Positions 46,703-58,279 of a stretch of DNA of 64,000 nt are shown in pieces. Below the pieces are notes generated by a model that ran no database searches, was not told the origin of the DNA, and saw nothing but the letters and a program-made list of their open reading frames with translations. A program made the position numbers and the translations under genes. The stretch's first letter is position 1. Each line of letters opens with the position of its first letter. Origin of the DNA: Escallonia rubra (taxonomy: Eukaryota; Streptophyta; Magnoliopsida; Escalloniales; Escalloniaceae); contig JAVXUO010001816.1 of assembly GCA_033065855.1 (NCBI GenBank), positions 1 to 64,000 on the forward strand, read 5' to 3'.

Positions 46703-47238
46703 TAGTCTCTTCTTTCCTCTCTTCTTCTTTCTTCTTCTCCTTTCCTTTCTTCTTCTATTTTTCCCCTCTCATCCCTCCCTTCCTCTCCCCTCCCCCTTCC
46801 CCCCTTCCCTTTTCCTCCTGCACCGCACCCACCCTCGGCCTCGGCCTAGCCACCTCCCTCACTCCCTCAACCTCTTTCATCCCCTCAACTCCCCCACCCC
46901 CACGCCCAACACTCCCTTTCCCCAACCGACCGACAGCCTCGGCCTCGTCAGGATGCCCGCCATCAACCCTCGTCCCCCTCGCATATCCCTTCCCCCATCT
47001 CCAAGCCCCCCTCCCATGCCTCCTCTCCCACGCCAGTCAACCTCGGCCCGGCGGCGTGCCTCGGCCGCCGTCGCGGTTAGCCCATGGCCACCCCTTCCCC
47101 CACTTGCTCCTCCTCTCTTACCTTGTTGCATCCTTTTTGCTTCTTGTGATGTCCTCAATCTCATGGGTGAAGCTCCAACCTTCTTCTTCTTCCTCTTCTC
47201 TCCTCTCTTTCCTTCCTATCTTCTCTCTTTTTTGGCTA

Positions 47239-47282
<44 letters not shown>

Positions 47283-47836
47283 AAGTCTTGAAGTCTTTTA
47301 AGACTTCACCTAACTTTCCCCCCAAAACTTTCTAAAACCATTCAAATCTTAAAGTTTCCCCCCAAAACTCCCCAACAACTCTTTTAGCGTTCCATGACTT
47401 AGCGCTAACTCCTTTCTTGTGCGCTTTCATTTTTCAAAACAATACTATTATTTTCACGTTCATAATTATAAGCCGCTATCAAAATTTTTGCGCAAACCCA
47501 TTTCCGAATAAATTCTTCTTTCGCGCTATTTCTTTTTTTCACGCTAACGTTAACTTAAACGCATATTCCGTCTTCTTTTCGTCGCTCTACTTTTCTTCTC
47601 AGTTTTGCTGTTACGCTGTGCACGCTACCCCTTTATTTTCGCAAAAAAAAATCCAAAATCGCAAATTTCAAATTTCAAAGAATCCTCCGCTCCCTCATGT
47701 CTTTCATTACTAACGCGCCCGTTGCTCAAGATTTGACCCCAGCACTTTTTTTTCAAAGACCGATGCTCATGCGTGCGGCGCCCGCTCGTGTCGCCCCTAC
47801 GCGCACACCACGCGCACACCACGCACAGGAGGCTTA
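46703..47836. other. CT-rich spacer before LTR A'
   Basis: A pyrimidine-rich stretch (46705-46800), a C-rich stretch with cctcggcctcggcc words, and a (CT)n microsatellite (47245-47281). The open frame 46453-47301 is a low-complexity artefact. The last bases before the LTR, acaggaggctta, may be a weak polypurine tract. Confidence 0.5.
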
Positions 47837-49404
47837 TGTTCCCAACCTATTCTGGTCGTACCCAAGGGCCCACTAGGGGTCCCGCTTCACGCGAACACGT
47901 CGATAGATACAACAGGCATTTTTCCAACGCATCGAACCGGTCAGCGCGCGCATGCTCAAGTCACGTGCATTTTTTCGCTCCGCGCGACTTAGGCGCCGAT
48001 TATTTTGCGTCAACGTGACTTACGTTAGCACGTTCGTCACACCGAAACCACCCGAGCACCTTTTCATCAAAAATGTCGACCGACGGCGCAACCGGAGCAA
48101 CTGGGTCAAGGGACAAAGGCCTTGGCCAACCCCATGGGGTCGGCCTTGGCCAACCCCATGGGGTCGGCCTCGGCCTCCCATGGGGGGTTGTCCTTGGCCT
48201 TCCCCCTCCCCCCCCGCCCCCCGGTTCTTCACTTTTTGCGCAAAGTCCTTTTTGCACTTTTTTCACTTCGTACATGACTCTGGCACCTTGTTCATCATAT
48301 GGGTACAATTCTTGGCAGCACGCTCGTCGCAACGCAACTTCTGGATTCGTCATTGCTCATCAAAACACCTACCGACAGCGCACCCGAAGTTTGCCAAAAG
48401 GGGAAGTGGCCTTGGGCTCCAAAAATAGGAGTTGGCCATTTGGCCTTGGCCAGCCCTAGGGGGTCGGCCTCAGCCTTCCCCATGCCTAAGGGGTCGACCT
48501 CGGCCTCCAGGAGGGGTTGGCCTCGGCCATTTTCCCCTCGGTGGTTCACCCCTTCGCGCAACCCCTTTTTTGCACTTTTCTTCACTTCGTACACTTCGTA
48601 CGTAACTTTGACACCTTATTCGTCACACGGGTACGATTCACCTTGACACGCTCGTCATAACGCAACTTTAAGATTTGTCTTTGCCCAATAAAACACCTAC
48701 CGTCGGCGCGTCCAAAGTTCACCAAAAGGGGGAGTGGCCTTGGCCTCCCTTCATGGGAGTTGGCCATTGGCCTTGCCCACCCCCTAGGGTCGGCCTCGGC
48801 CTCCCCAAGGGTGGTGGCCTTGGCCTTCCCCCAATGTTTGGCCTATGGCCTCCCCCCCGCGCGCACTTGTTTTCTCGAGCCTTTGCAACTCCGCGATGTT
48901 TACGGACGTTCGTACATCAACCTTGCGAGGTCCGTCGTACATCAACCTCACGACGTCCGTCACCCGTGACCGCGCACCGCTCCCGCGGTGCCCATCGCCA
49001 GAAGTCACGCGCTACCGCCGAATGACCCGTCACCGACAACCACATACCATAACTCCCAACTTTGTCATTACTACATGTTGCATTCATTATTTTGTTAGAA
49101 AAAGCACACTCAACTCATGACCCGTCTCTGGGACACCCGACGTGCGCCCGCGCGCCATCTTCGTGAAGTTCGTCGCCGCGCCCGTGCGCCATTCTCATCA
49201 TATGTGCCCTCGGCACCAAGTATTGCTCCGTGACGTTCGTCGCCGCGCCTGTGTGCCATTCTCATCATATTTACCCCCGGCACCAAGTATTGCTCCGCGA
49301 CGTTCGTCGTCGTGCCACTTTCATAACATGTTCCTCGGCACCAGGTATTGTCTCGTGCTGTAGGCACCTCGCTCATGCACCACAATCATGTTACATGCTT
49401 ATGG

Positions 49405-49930
49405 GATAGGCTCACAACCTTAAAGCTATCGCCGTCACAATCACGGGGGGCTCCGGCCCTCACACCGGGATGGGCTCACAACCTTAAAGCCATCGCCGTC
49501 TCAATCACAGGGGGCTCCGGCCCTCGCACCGGGATGGGCTCACAACCTTAAAGCCATCGCCATCTCAATCTCGGGGGGCTTCGGTCCTCGCACCGGGATG
49601 GGCTCACAACCTTAAAGCCATCGCCATCTCAATCTCGGGGGGCTTCGGTCCTCGCACCGGGATGGGCTCACAACCTTAAAGCCATCGCCATCATAATCAC
49701 GGGGGGGCTCCGGCCCTCGCAGTGGGATGGACTCACAACCTTATAGTCATCGTTGCCACGGGATGGGCTCACAACCTTAAATCCATCACCGGCACAATCA
49801 CGGGGGGCTCCGGCAAGAGGACCCCTCGCAGCGTGATGGACTCACAACCTTATAGTCATCGCCGCCACGGGATGAGCTCACAACCTTAAAGCCATTGCCG
49901 TCACAATCACGGGGGGCTCCGGCACGAGGA
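49405..49930. repeat. 64-bp tandem array in LTR A'
   Basis: tgggctcacaaccttaaag recurs at 49471, 49535, 49599 and 49663 (64-bp spacing), followed by more irregular units to about 49930 containing an alternate half-unit (ggactcacaaccttatagtc). It is homologous to the 66-bp array of LTR A. Confidence 0.9.
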
Positions 49931-50367
49931 CCCCTCACAGCGGACTCTGAGCACTGAGCTGCGAGCATGTCCACTCATGTTACTGTTGATCGTCGACACC
50001 AACATAACAATGACCCACGGGTCACTCCGGGACGAGAGCATGTCCTTGGAGGGCATCACGCCTAGTCCGCCTGGCAGTTGGCTATAGGGGCAACCCTCAC
50101 CACTGTCAGGTTATCTATGCGTCTCTTGATGCATCTTGTGGGATTTAGTAAGGGCTTGGATCGGTGGCTGGAGCAACGGGCTTACTCTGATCATGTTGTC
50201 ATGGTGTGGTCAGTCTTCTCAGACAGGTAGAGCGACGTTGTGCGAGGCTGGCAACGCAAATTTGGGAATCGGCAGTCCAACGGAGAACTGGTATTTTGGG
50301 ACCCCCTAGTGACGTGTCACTCCCAGGGGACGACATGTGGCACTTTATGACATAAGCACACTGTTTC

Positions 50368-50377
50368 CTATAAATAG
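50368..50377 (+). promoter_or_regulatory. TATA box of LTR A'
   Basis: CTATAAATAG in a context (cactgtttcctataaatagt) conserved with the other LTR A. Confidence 0.7.
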
Positions 50378-50754
50378 TGAACTTTATGACTCAAAAGAGG
50401 ACTTTTGGCTCATTCTCACAAAATCACTTTCTCACTCTAGAATTTGGGAGCTCTTGGATTCTAGAGAGAGAAACACAAATCAGACATAACTTTGGATCGT
50501 GACTTTGGATCGTGAATTTGGACCGTAACACTGGACCTCAACTCGGACCTTTGACTTGGACTGTCGACTGCCGGCCCTGTTCATCTCAGCCTCGTCTCCG
50601 CAACACTGCCACTCCTCACGGCCTGTCTGAAAAGCCTTGCTCTCAGCCCTTACTCTGTCCTTGTTGTCTCTCACTTTGCATACTTGGAAGCTGAGTCGGA
50701 CTGTAGCCTTTGTGGCACCTCCACGTAGGTACGAACCCAATTTCCTTGGCATCA

Positions 50755-51306
50755 ACAATCATTATATCGATAATGTAATTATACGGATAACCTCAATGTA
50801 ATAAACAACCCCAATATATGTCAGAGCTTCGGCAATAACTCAAAAATTCTCAAAATAATAAATGTTCTTAGATGAAAAGGTTAGATTTAAGTACTCGAGA
50901 AAGTGAAGTAAACAGCGTAACGTTTTTCCCTGCAGGGGCTTAACTAAACAAAACAATAAAAATATGCCAACTTCTTATCCATCCTCATCCCCAAGTAATT
51001 TACTAATGATTTTTACCTACAGAAGGAAACAAATAAGGGTGAGCTTTTGAGAGCTCAGTAAGGTCGCTCAAGATTCAAACGGAGTGATTACAAATGATTT
51101 ACAAATTTGTTATGATAGCAATATTGGAAAGAGATTAAACTCAATCCCCTCGATTAGTTATTAATACGAACACTTTCAGATACACTGTAAAACAATTCAG
51201 ATGATATTGAACATGAGTAATTGTAAAGCCACACAGACAATGCAGGGTAACACTTAGCAAAGCCACAAAAGCGATGCTCAATAATACTTGGCAAAGCCAT
51301 ATAGAT
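50755..51306 (-). repeat. Minus-strand fragment of a Tekay-like LTR
   Basis: Read in reverse it has the 3' part of a C-type LTR: the words gctttgc, the ctgagctctcaaaagctcac block (reverse of about 51035-51056) and a pyrimidine tract with CTGCAG. Equivalent sequence lies at about 29800-30290 in C1. It is cut on the left by A' and on the right by LTR C2. Confidence 0.6.
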
Positions 51307-52345
51307 TGTAATACCCCAAACCTAGGGTTGATTTTTATGGTAAACTGTAGATGATTATTTGTAATATAACAACAATTGTTGTAAGTAATAAGAATTGAGA
51401 CCTCTAGTGACGACTTTGCGATCGGTATGAATGAATTTTTTAGCGACCATTCTCACCATTTACACGATTTAAGAGGATAAAGGGGCGACAAAGTTAAATG
51501 TTAAGATGTTCTAGCATGGTAGAGCTTGTGATTAAAGAGTATTGATACTTGAGGTAATCTTGAAGAGTGGGTTAAAGTGTGTTAAGAGCCAATCTATCAG
51601 TGTTGTGCTTCTAGGCCTTTAGCGGGCATACTTTGTAAAGATGTTTGAGATTGTATTTGAGTGGTTTGTCAAAGGTCTAAATGTATCTAGGTCTATGAAT
51701 GTTTATGCTGGAAATCAGACATGATTAAGAGTATAATATTTCGAGGACAACCATTTTTGGCACAGAAATTTCGAGGACAAATTTTTTTTAAGTGGGGGAG
51801 AGCAATACCCCGAAAATCTCGATATATTTTTATGGGCTAATTTAACTTTTTAACGATGAATTATTACTATTCTAATTATTATTTCTCCTAACATCAATAT
51901 ACTTTTTAGCGACGAATATGGGGAACTCTATAAATATGATCTTTAGCGATAGTTTAATAATCATAAGAAATAATTTAACGGTAGCAGATATTATTGATAT
52001 AGATTGAGGTATTAGTGACAATTAGCATTAACAATATTTTTAGAAATCCTTAGCGACATTTTTTTAGTTGGCGACGATACTTCTAGCTAATATTAGAATT
52101 CCAATTAGCGACTTGTAGCGACAATAATTTCACTCAACATCAATGTTTTTTACTAATATTTTTAGAAATCCTTAACAACTTCTAGCGGCGAAATTTTTAG
52201 CATCGTTATACTTTTAGCGATGATTAGTGTAGTTAATATATTTGGACTATTTCTTCGATATAATAAGTTGGGCTAGAGTTTTAGAGACAAAAAGGGGTTT
52301 GTAAGTTTTCTTTGCAATTCTAACTAGGGTTTTCACCCCCCCCCC

Positions 52346-52352
<7 letters not shown>

Positions 52353-52436
<84 letters not shown>

Positions 52437-52743
52437 ATAAGGTAATGGAATATGTGTCTATGTAATGTTTTAATCTTTCATTTGTATGATCTATTGTTTC
52501 TAAGGCTGTATAGAATTTATGAAAAGTGTCAATCGGACGCTCGACCGAGGTAATGGAATGAAATGAAAGGTTAATTATAAGGTAAGCCAGCTGATATCTA
52601 ATTCCTTTAAACTATCATGAATATTGGCCGTCTTAACAATATAATCTGGATTTATAATGTCAAGCTTACAATATATTTGGTTTAAGTCCCACCGTTTGAT
52701 AGGATCTTCTCCTAGAAATAGTGCAAACATTGAAAACAGTAGA

Positions 52744-52779
<36 letters not shown>
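52353..52779. repeat. (TA)n tracts flanking 318 bp present only in the 5' LTR
   Basis: (TA) runs at about 52353-52433 and 52751-52779 flank a unique 318-bp segment (tgtaataaggtaatgg... to ...cagtagatctg). The 3' LTR has only a short catatatatatatatgtata at about 59315-59333. Either an insertion into (TA)n in one LTR or a deletion between TA tracts in the other. Confidence 0.85.
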
Positions 52780-52782
<3 letters not shown>

Positions 52783-53441
52783 AGGAGCAGCACCCTTAGT
52801 CGTCAGACTCAACCTGTGGGAGAAATCAGGAGGTAGAAGAGAGCTCGAAAAAGGGATCCTCCGGCAAATTTTCCGGCAATCAATAGCAATTCGGTAAGCT
52901 TTCTCTTGGCTTTTTCTCTCTTAGATTTCAGAATTCAGTTAAATTTCGTTAGTGTATTGTATATATATGACCACGGATATATACACCGTTGGGTGCGAGA
53001 ACCTGTGACGAAGGGGGGAAATCGCTGAGTGTTTTAATGGGTTTAGCATTATGCTGTGAGAGTGCCGGGTAGGGTGAGTGCATAGTGGTCATGGGGGTAC
53101 AGGTTGGAGCCATGAACGACCATGGCTGTGTCGGGGTTATGACTTACGGCACCGTCAAGGATCACATGAAGGTAGAAGCAAACCCAGTAGCTGCCGCGGA
53201 GATAGAGAATAGGTTGGACGTGGTGTTGTGGCCTGTGTCATGGATCGTTAAGGGCTGCCATAGGGCAGTCGTAGTGTGACAGTGTTTGCGTGATGGTGAG
53301 TGTAAATGAGAGAAAAATGGATAGGGAAAGGCTGCCATGAGCAGCTGCAGGTGCCGTGTGTGTGTGTGTATGTATACTGGGTGCACCCGTTAGTGTGTGT
53401 CTGTGTGGGTACGTTCATGGTGCGAAGGGTGGTTAACGGCA

Positions 53442-53466
53442 AGTCACAGCCATGGTGGCTGTGACT
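53442..53466. promoter_or_regulatory. Conserved 25-bp perfect palindrome in LTR C2
   Basis: Arms AGTCACAGCCA and TGGCTGTGACT around TGG. The same palindrome is at 60006-60030 in the 3' LTR and at 15147-15171 in the minus-strand LTR beside copy A. A regulatory or structural role is possible. Confidence 0.5.
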
Positions 53467-53483
53467 ACCCCTTGTGGGACGGG

Positions 53484-54769
53484 CAGTGGCGAAACCATGT
53501 GGTAACGAGGGGGAGCTAATGTACCCCCTAAACAAAAATAAATAAATTCTCTTCACCTGCTCTCTCTGCCCGACTCTCTCTCCAACCTCCATCGCCTCAC
53601 TCTCTGCTCTCCTCTCTCAGACTTTCACCCAAACACCCACTCACCGATGGGAGACGGGCGGACAACGAGACAGCCATGGCTTCTCCCTCTGGCCTCAGCT
53701 CAGACTTTGTTTTTCTCGCCCTCGAATCAAGACAGCCAAGAGATGAGAGAGAAGACCAGCCTTCTTGTTCCATTTCTGACCAAAAACGGCAATGGCGAGG
53801 TGTGCGACAGGACGAGTGACCGGCAACGACGAGTCGACAACGACCGTCCGCTAACATCGCTCTGCCGGTGACGACGACTATAAACTTCACATCATTAGAT
53901 TTTGGTAGGCATACTGATTATTGATATGCTGATTTTATGTTGTTTGATACTTTGATTGTTATAGATTTAGGGTTACACGTACCGTAATTACATGCACTTG
54001 TTCTGATTGATTATGATTTCTATCAGATGATAAAGCCCCATATGCAGTTAATTATCTCTTGTTAGTTGTGAGAGCCGATTTTGATTTAACGGCTTAAATC
54101 TATAACGAGTCATCTGCGTTTTGAATTTGAGATATGCATTTGCAGATTTGTTCCCTCCTAATTTATTTGCTTTCCTAATTGCTTACCTAATTTGCTTTCC
54201 AAATTCCTAACCTGTTGCATAAACAATTCCTAATTGCATAAATCTATTTTTTGTTGAGTTTTTCAAGATATTCATGCTTGATCTTGAGCTTGTTTTGTTT
54301 ATTTAGTTTTCAAATTGGGAGGTTGTGTTGAGATTGGGAGGTTAAGTAAAAACACTTAGAAGGCAAGAATTCTCAGATTTAACTTGTGGTGTGAGCTTCT
54401 GCTTATGGTGTAATGTTAAGCTTTCTACGAGTTTCAAGAGGCGTTGTACTGATTTTGGTCATATATGATTAGGTTTATACCATTTCTAGTCTTATTTCAG
54501 GATGCAATAAAGGTTTATGCATCCTTCTGGTTAATTTATATAGAAAATTTTAGTGACTTTAGTGACTTCGTCTTATTTTGTATTCGTTTTTTTTTCTTTT
54601 TGTGTTCTAAAGAGTCTTTTGTGACTCTCATGAAATTTATTACTTTTAGATTTTTTAGTATGTATTTTTTGTGTATTATCGGAAAGTGCAATTATTTCAC
54701 CTATAAAAAATTTTGGTGATTTCAATATATTTTTTGCACCCTCTGGTGTGAAATCCTGGTTCCGCCGTG
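53484..54769. mobile_element. hAT-like non-autonomous element in the 5' LTR of C2 (1.29 kb)
   Basis: Ends are CAGTGGCGAAACCATG and CCTGGTTCCGCCGTG, which pair as short inverted repeats of the CAGTGGCGGAACCAGG type known from plant hAT elements. The 8-bp flanks gggacggg (53476-53483) and gggaaggg (54770-54777) differ at one base. No transposase. It lies at the same place in both LTRs, so it inserted before the last transposition of C2. Confidence 0.6.
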
Positions 54770-56128
54770 GGGAAGGGTGAATGACTGCAGATTTTGAGAG
54801 GAAGGGATTAGAAGGAGTAAATGGTATAGGAGTGTTAGAAAATAAGATAGAAGAAGAATTAGAAAACCACTGCCATAAGGCAGTGGGTGTGAGTTGTGTT
54901 TGTGAGCATGAAGGTGTTTTGGGTTGTTGTGAGTTGACAAAAATGGTTGTTGCATATATTTAAGCTGTGAAATGCATGAGGTGGAGAGAGTGTACGCGTG
55001 TCTTCTGGGTGGTATGATGTGTGTCCAAGAGTCTTGTTTGTAATGGATTTATGGAGCTTTGGGAGAAGAAGTGAGGCTTGTATGAGTGGTATATAGAAGT
55101 GGGTATGAAAAATATATGAGGGTGTAATGTAAACTGGTGAAGTAGTTTCGGGTAAAGAGACATATGGGCTTGTATGAAGAAGAAGATAGTGTAAGAGAAA
55201 GCGAAAAAGCTGTGATTGAAATTAAACTTAAAAGTGTCGCTAATGGTAATCCCTTTTAGCAGTTTCTTTCCGAATTTTTAAGAAATATTGAAAAATTGAT
55301 TTGGTCAAAACTCAAAAGAGTAACCTATATTATTTTTGCAAGATATACACACAGGAAACATTTTAGATATTTCTGAGGTCGGGAAGCATGCTAACTAAGT
55401 TTATCCGAATAGGAGATTTCAGAGTATTTTAAAATAGTAAACCAAGTTCTTAAATTATGATACTTTTATAATAGTCTTATATAGCTATGATAATGTAAAT
55501 TCTAGAGTTTCAGAAGTTTGGAAAGTTGTTTGCTATTTTTAACGGTCTTAGCAGTGTAGCGCCCGAACGGATTTAGCGTAACCCGCTTCATTATTGATAG
55601 TTAATAAATTATTTCTAAGGACCTCTTCTGAACAGATTTAGACAAAGTGCAAAACTAAAAATTGCCTTCTTTTTTGCAAACCTTTGACGAGGAAGTTTCT
55701 CGGATTTTTCTGGGCATGGGAAGTGTCTCAAACAATTTTACATTTAAAAGATGTTTTTTTGAATTATTTAACATGGTAAACAAAATTATCTTTAGCCTAG
55801 AATTCTATAGTAATCTAAAATGATGGTTATGCTTGAGTATCTAAAATTTTGTGGCATTCCGGTGCCGTTCGTTATATTTTTGAGGCGTGAGCATTGACGC
55901 TCAATTGAATGAGCAGTTTAAGGTTCTGAACGAAAAATTTCCGGAACGACCGCCCTAGTTCAAAATACCCATCAGTGGTTTAAAAATAACTCTTTTAGGT
56001 TATATCTAAGTGGATAAGGTACTTTAGGCATTGGGGGCAAATAGGTAATTATACATAAGTTGGGGGACGGTTGGATAAAATTTTACTCATCTAAAAGAAA
56101 CCTAATACTTAAACGTGCTCGAGTGTCA

Positions 56129-57115
56129 ATGAATGACATCCCTATGGTTTACTATTTAGGTTTTGATGATCAAGACCTAGGGCCGGCATTTGAGCAGATA
56201 CAAGAAACAAATTTTGAGCGATGTAAGTACCCTGCCATATTCCTCCTTATACCTTACTTGAAAACTTATATGTTGTATACATGTCCTCAGTAATAATGAA
56301 AGCTTTGAAATACTTTTATTGCACTATGTTCGTGGTAAATTGTTAATGAAAACTGAAATAAAACGCCATGGAATTGTTGTGTGAGTAACTGAATCATGAT
56401 CGGTATATGTGGAATGAGATAATAGTTTGACTGTGTTATTGCGCCCCATATCCACGGGGGAAAGTGGATTCCGGGTCATGGTCAACGGGACCATACGTTG
56501 ACGCACAATACTGTTGCACCGTGGTTCGCCCTTGCATCCACATTTTTGTTATCCCGGGTGGAGGAAGGATTTTGGGTCCTAGTCAGTGGGACCATACGCT
56601 GACCGCAGTATACTGTGTTACTGCGCCCCATATCCACGGGGGAAAGTAGATTCTGGGTCATGGTCAACGGGACCATACGTTGACGCACAGTACTGTTGCA
56701 CCGTGGTTCGCCTTTGCGTCCACATTTTTGTTATCCCGGATGGAGGAGGGATTTTGGGTCCTTGTCAGTGGCACCATACGCTGACCGCAGTATACCATGT
56801 TATGTTTAACTGTGACAGTTCTTAATGAAGCTTTTGGTTGATTATGTTCTAATTCGAGAATCTTTTTACTGCAAGTACATCTATATATACGTAGATATGT
56901 TGAGTTAAAATTTATCTTGGTGATATTGAATTCCTTATTTTGAAAAAGGAAAACCATGGCATATTTGAAACCCTCAATTTTTTTTTTGGGATATGGCATG
57001 TGTATTTACTGGGCCCCCAGCTCACCCCTTTTTATAAATATTTTCAGGTGATCACCTAGATGAACTTCAGTACTATGAGGGTAATGAAACTGAAGTCGCA
57101 GGAGATGCTCGTTAG
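56129..57115 (+). other. Possible spliced small ORF near the end of LTR C2
   Basis: An ATG at about 56129 opens MNDIPMVYYLGFDDQDLGP, to a GTAAGT donor at 56223. An acceptor TTTTCAG ends at 57047, and the next bases continue in frame as DHLDELQYYEGNETEVAGD to a stop at 57115. The 3' LTR keeps donor and acceptor (62919, 63741) but has an earlier stop. The product matches nothing I recognise. The acceptor context also occurs in LTR C1 (about 30285), so the splice site may matter more than the peptide. Confidence 0.3.
56433..56796. repeat. 182-bp tandem duplication in LTR C2
   Basis: gtgttatt/actgcgccccatatccacggg starts at 56433 and 56615; each unit contains two related half-blocks (gggaccatacgttgacgca and gggaccatacgctgaccgc). 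The same pair lies at 63127 and 63309 in the 3' LTR. Confidence 0.9.
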
Positions 57116-57431
57116 GAATTTGATTTAAGTTCTTGAGCAATTGTAGGACTGCCGATTTGTTTACCTGAATTGTTCGTAGGTTAGTCCCAGGAGTTTTCTT
57201 TTAAATAAATTATACCAGACTTTATGGAGGAGTTTAGTAGAGATAATTTTGGAAAGAGCTGTAAGGACATCTTTAGAAGTCATGTTATGGGGATTATTAA
57301 TGTTTGACCCTAGAATTGTATACAGGTTTATATAAGGCCTGGCAGAACCTTAAATAGTTATTTGATGGGGTCTGCGGCCGGTCACGTGCCTAGCACACGG
57401 GCTTACCCGTGGGTTCGGGTCGTGACAGAAA

Positions 57432-57443
57432 TGGTATCAGAGC
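57432..57443 (+). promoter_or_regulatory. Initiator-Met primer binding site of C2
   Basis: TGGTATCAGAGC four bases after the LTR end. It fixes the 5' LTR/internal boundary of this element. Confidence 0.93.
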
Positions 57444-58279
57444 ATTACAGTCCTGTGATAGTTAGAGTTTAAGTAATGATTTCGATGGTTAGGTTATAGA
57501 ACCCTAAGTGATAATCCAAATACTATTGGTGATGTTTCTTTAGGTTGGTATTGGTGATTGACTTATGTTTCGATGGTTATAGATACAATTAGAAGACTTA
57601 CTTCATTTGAGTGAAGTTGGATTAGGATGATTTGGAGAAATGTGTTTTCAGTTGCCGAAGGGGGATTAGAGTGTAGAGACTTTGGGACTTTCGAAGGTTA
57701 TATGTGATCTCTTGCGGTTCTACAAATGTTAGAGCAGTGACGACCTAGTAAGTTCGAGCTTAGCATTAAGGTTTGAATGGAAATTATTACGTTTAATATT
57801 TGTCGGTGATAAATTTTGGTACGAAAATTAGGCATTGCTCAGCTATTATGCTAGTTGTTATATATCTGAGTTACGTAGCAAGATCTATTGTCTAGAGGTT
57901 TTTAAGTGTAATGAAATTCGAGGTCGAATTTCTTTTAACGGTGAGAAGATGCAATATACTGGTCTCAAATTGGTCTTAGGGTTGAAATTGATGAATATAA
58001 TTGACACTCTAGAAATTTGTTCATTTGGTGAGACTTTAGGATTTAGCGATGATTTAGTTATACAAGGGGATAAATGTGGAGATAGTAATTACAGTTTGGC
58101 AGAGCTTTTGATTTAAGAGTATTAATGTTAGAGGTATTTTTTTTTTCTTCTTTCGTTCATGGATTAAAGTGAGTTAAAAGTAAAGTGTTATGACGAGGGG
58201 ATGAGGCCAAATATGATTAAGAGCAGCAATCTAATGAACACCGAATTTCGAGGACGAAATGTCTTTAAGGGGAAGGTAA
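57444..58279 (+). other. Internal region of C2 (non-coding, with pol-tail relics and polypurine tract)
   Basis: No gag or pol domain. The frame 57835-58113 carries EIRGRISFNGEKMQ, a relic of a polyprotein C-terminus also seen on the minus strand at 34820. A second tail (cgaatttcgaggacgaaatg, about 58242) is followed by the polypurine tract aaggggaagg (58267-58276) and the LTR. Confidence 0.7.

Larger units (their letters stand above)
44170..50754 (+). mobile_element. 3' part of a second family-A element (A'), plus strand
   Basis: It contains an antisense PMD gene (45732-44297), a spacer and a full LTR (47837-50754) homologous to LTR A. No primer binding site follows the LTR, so it is the 3' LTR. 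Gag and pol are missing; the left side joins B2 near 44170. The LTR is not a simple solo insertion, because bases before (gctta) and after (acaat) it do not match. Confidence 0.75.
47837..50754 (+). repeat. LTR of A' (about 2.9 kb)
   Basis: It starts TGTTCCCAACC and ends CCTTGGCATCA, the inverted equivalent of 14162-11039. Order: GGCC-rich long repeats (48100-48850), short array (49195-49350), 64-bp array (49405-49930), promoter with CTATAAATAG at 50368-50377, R-U5. The array units differ in length and number from LTR A. Confidence 0.9.
51307..57427 (+). repeat. 5' LTR of C2 (about 6.1 kb)
   Basis: It starts TGTAATACCCCAAACC at 51307 and ends GGTTCGGGTCGTGACA at 57427, five bases before the primer binding site. 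It contains in order a 0.5-kb segment ending in pol-tail and polypurine motifs, a second LTR-like start (about 51801), (TA)n tracts, a conserved palindrome, a hAT-like insertion, the shared tttaacatggtaaacaaaa module (about 55770), a 182-bp duplicated block and a splice-acceptor-like sequence before the end. Confidence 0.85.

Noticed and set aside
46453-47301. 282-codon open frame rich in Ser, Pro, Phe and Leu
   Set aside because: Low-complexity CT-rich DNA ending in a (CT)n microsatellite; it starts inside an LTR-derived segment and shows no domain.
47837-50754. Solo LTR produced by LTR-LTR recombination
   Set aside because: The 5 bases on each side (gctta and acaat) do not match, and an antisense PMD gene of the same family lies on the internal side, so it is better read as a 3' LTR of a truncated element.
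53597-53890. 97-codon minus-strand frame also present at 60161-60454
   Set aside because: The two copies are LTR duplicates, so conservation is expected; differences do not favour silent sites, and the overlapping plus-strand frame is equally long in one copy.
57432-57443. Possible tRNA gene at TGGTATCAGAGC
   Set aside because: Only the 12-base tRNA 3'-end complement is present, correctly placed after an LTR; it is a primer binding site.
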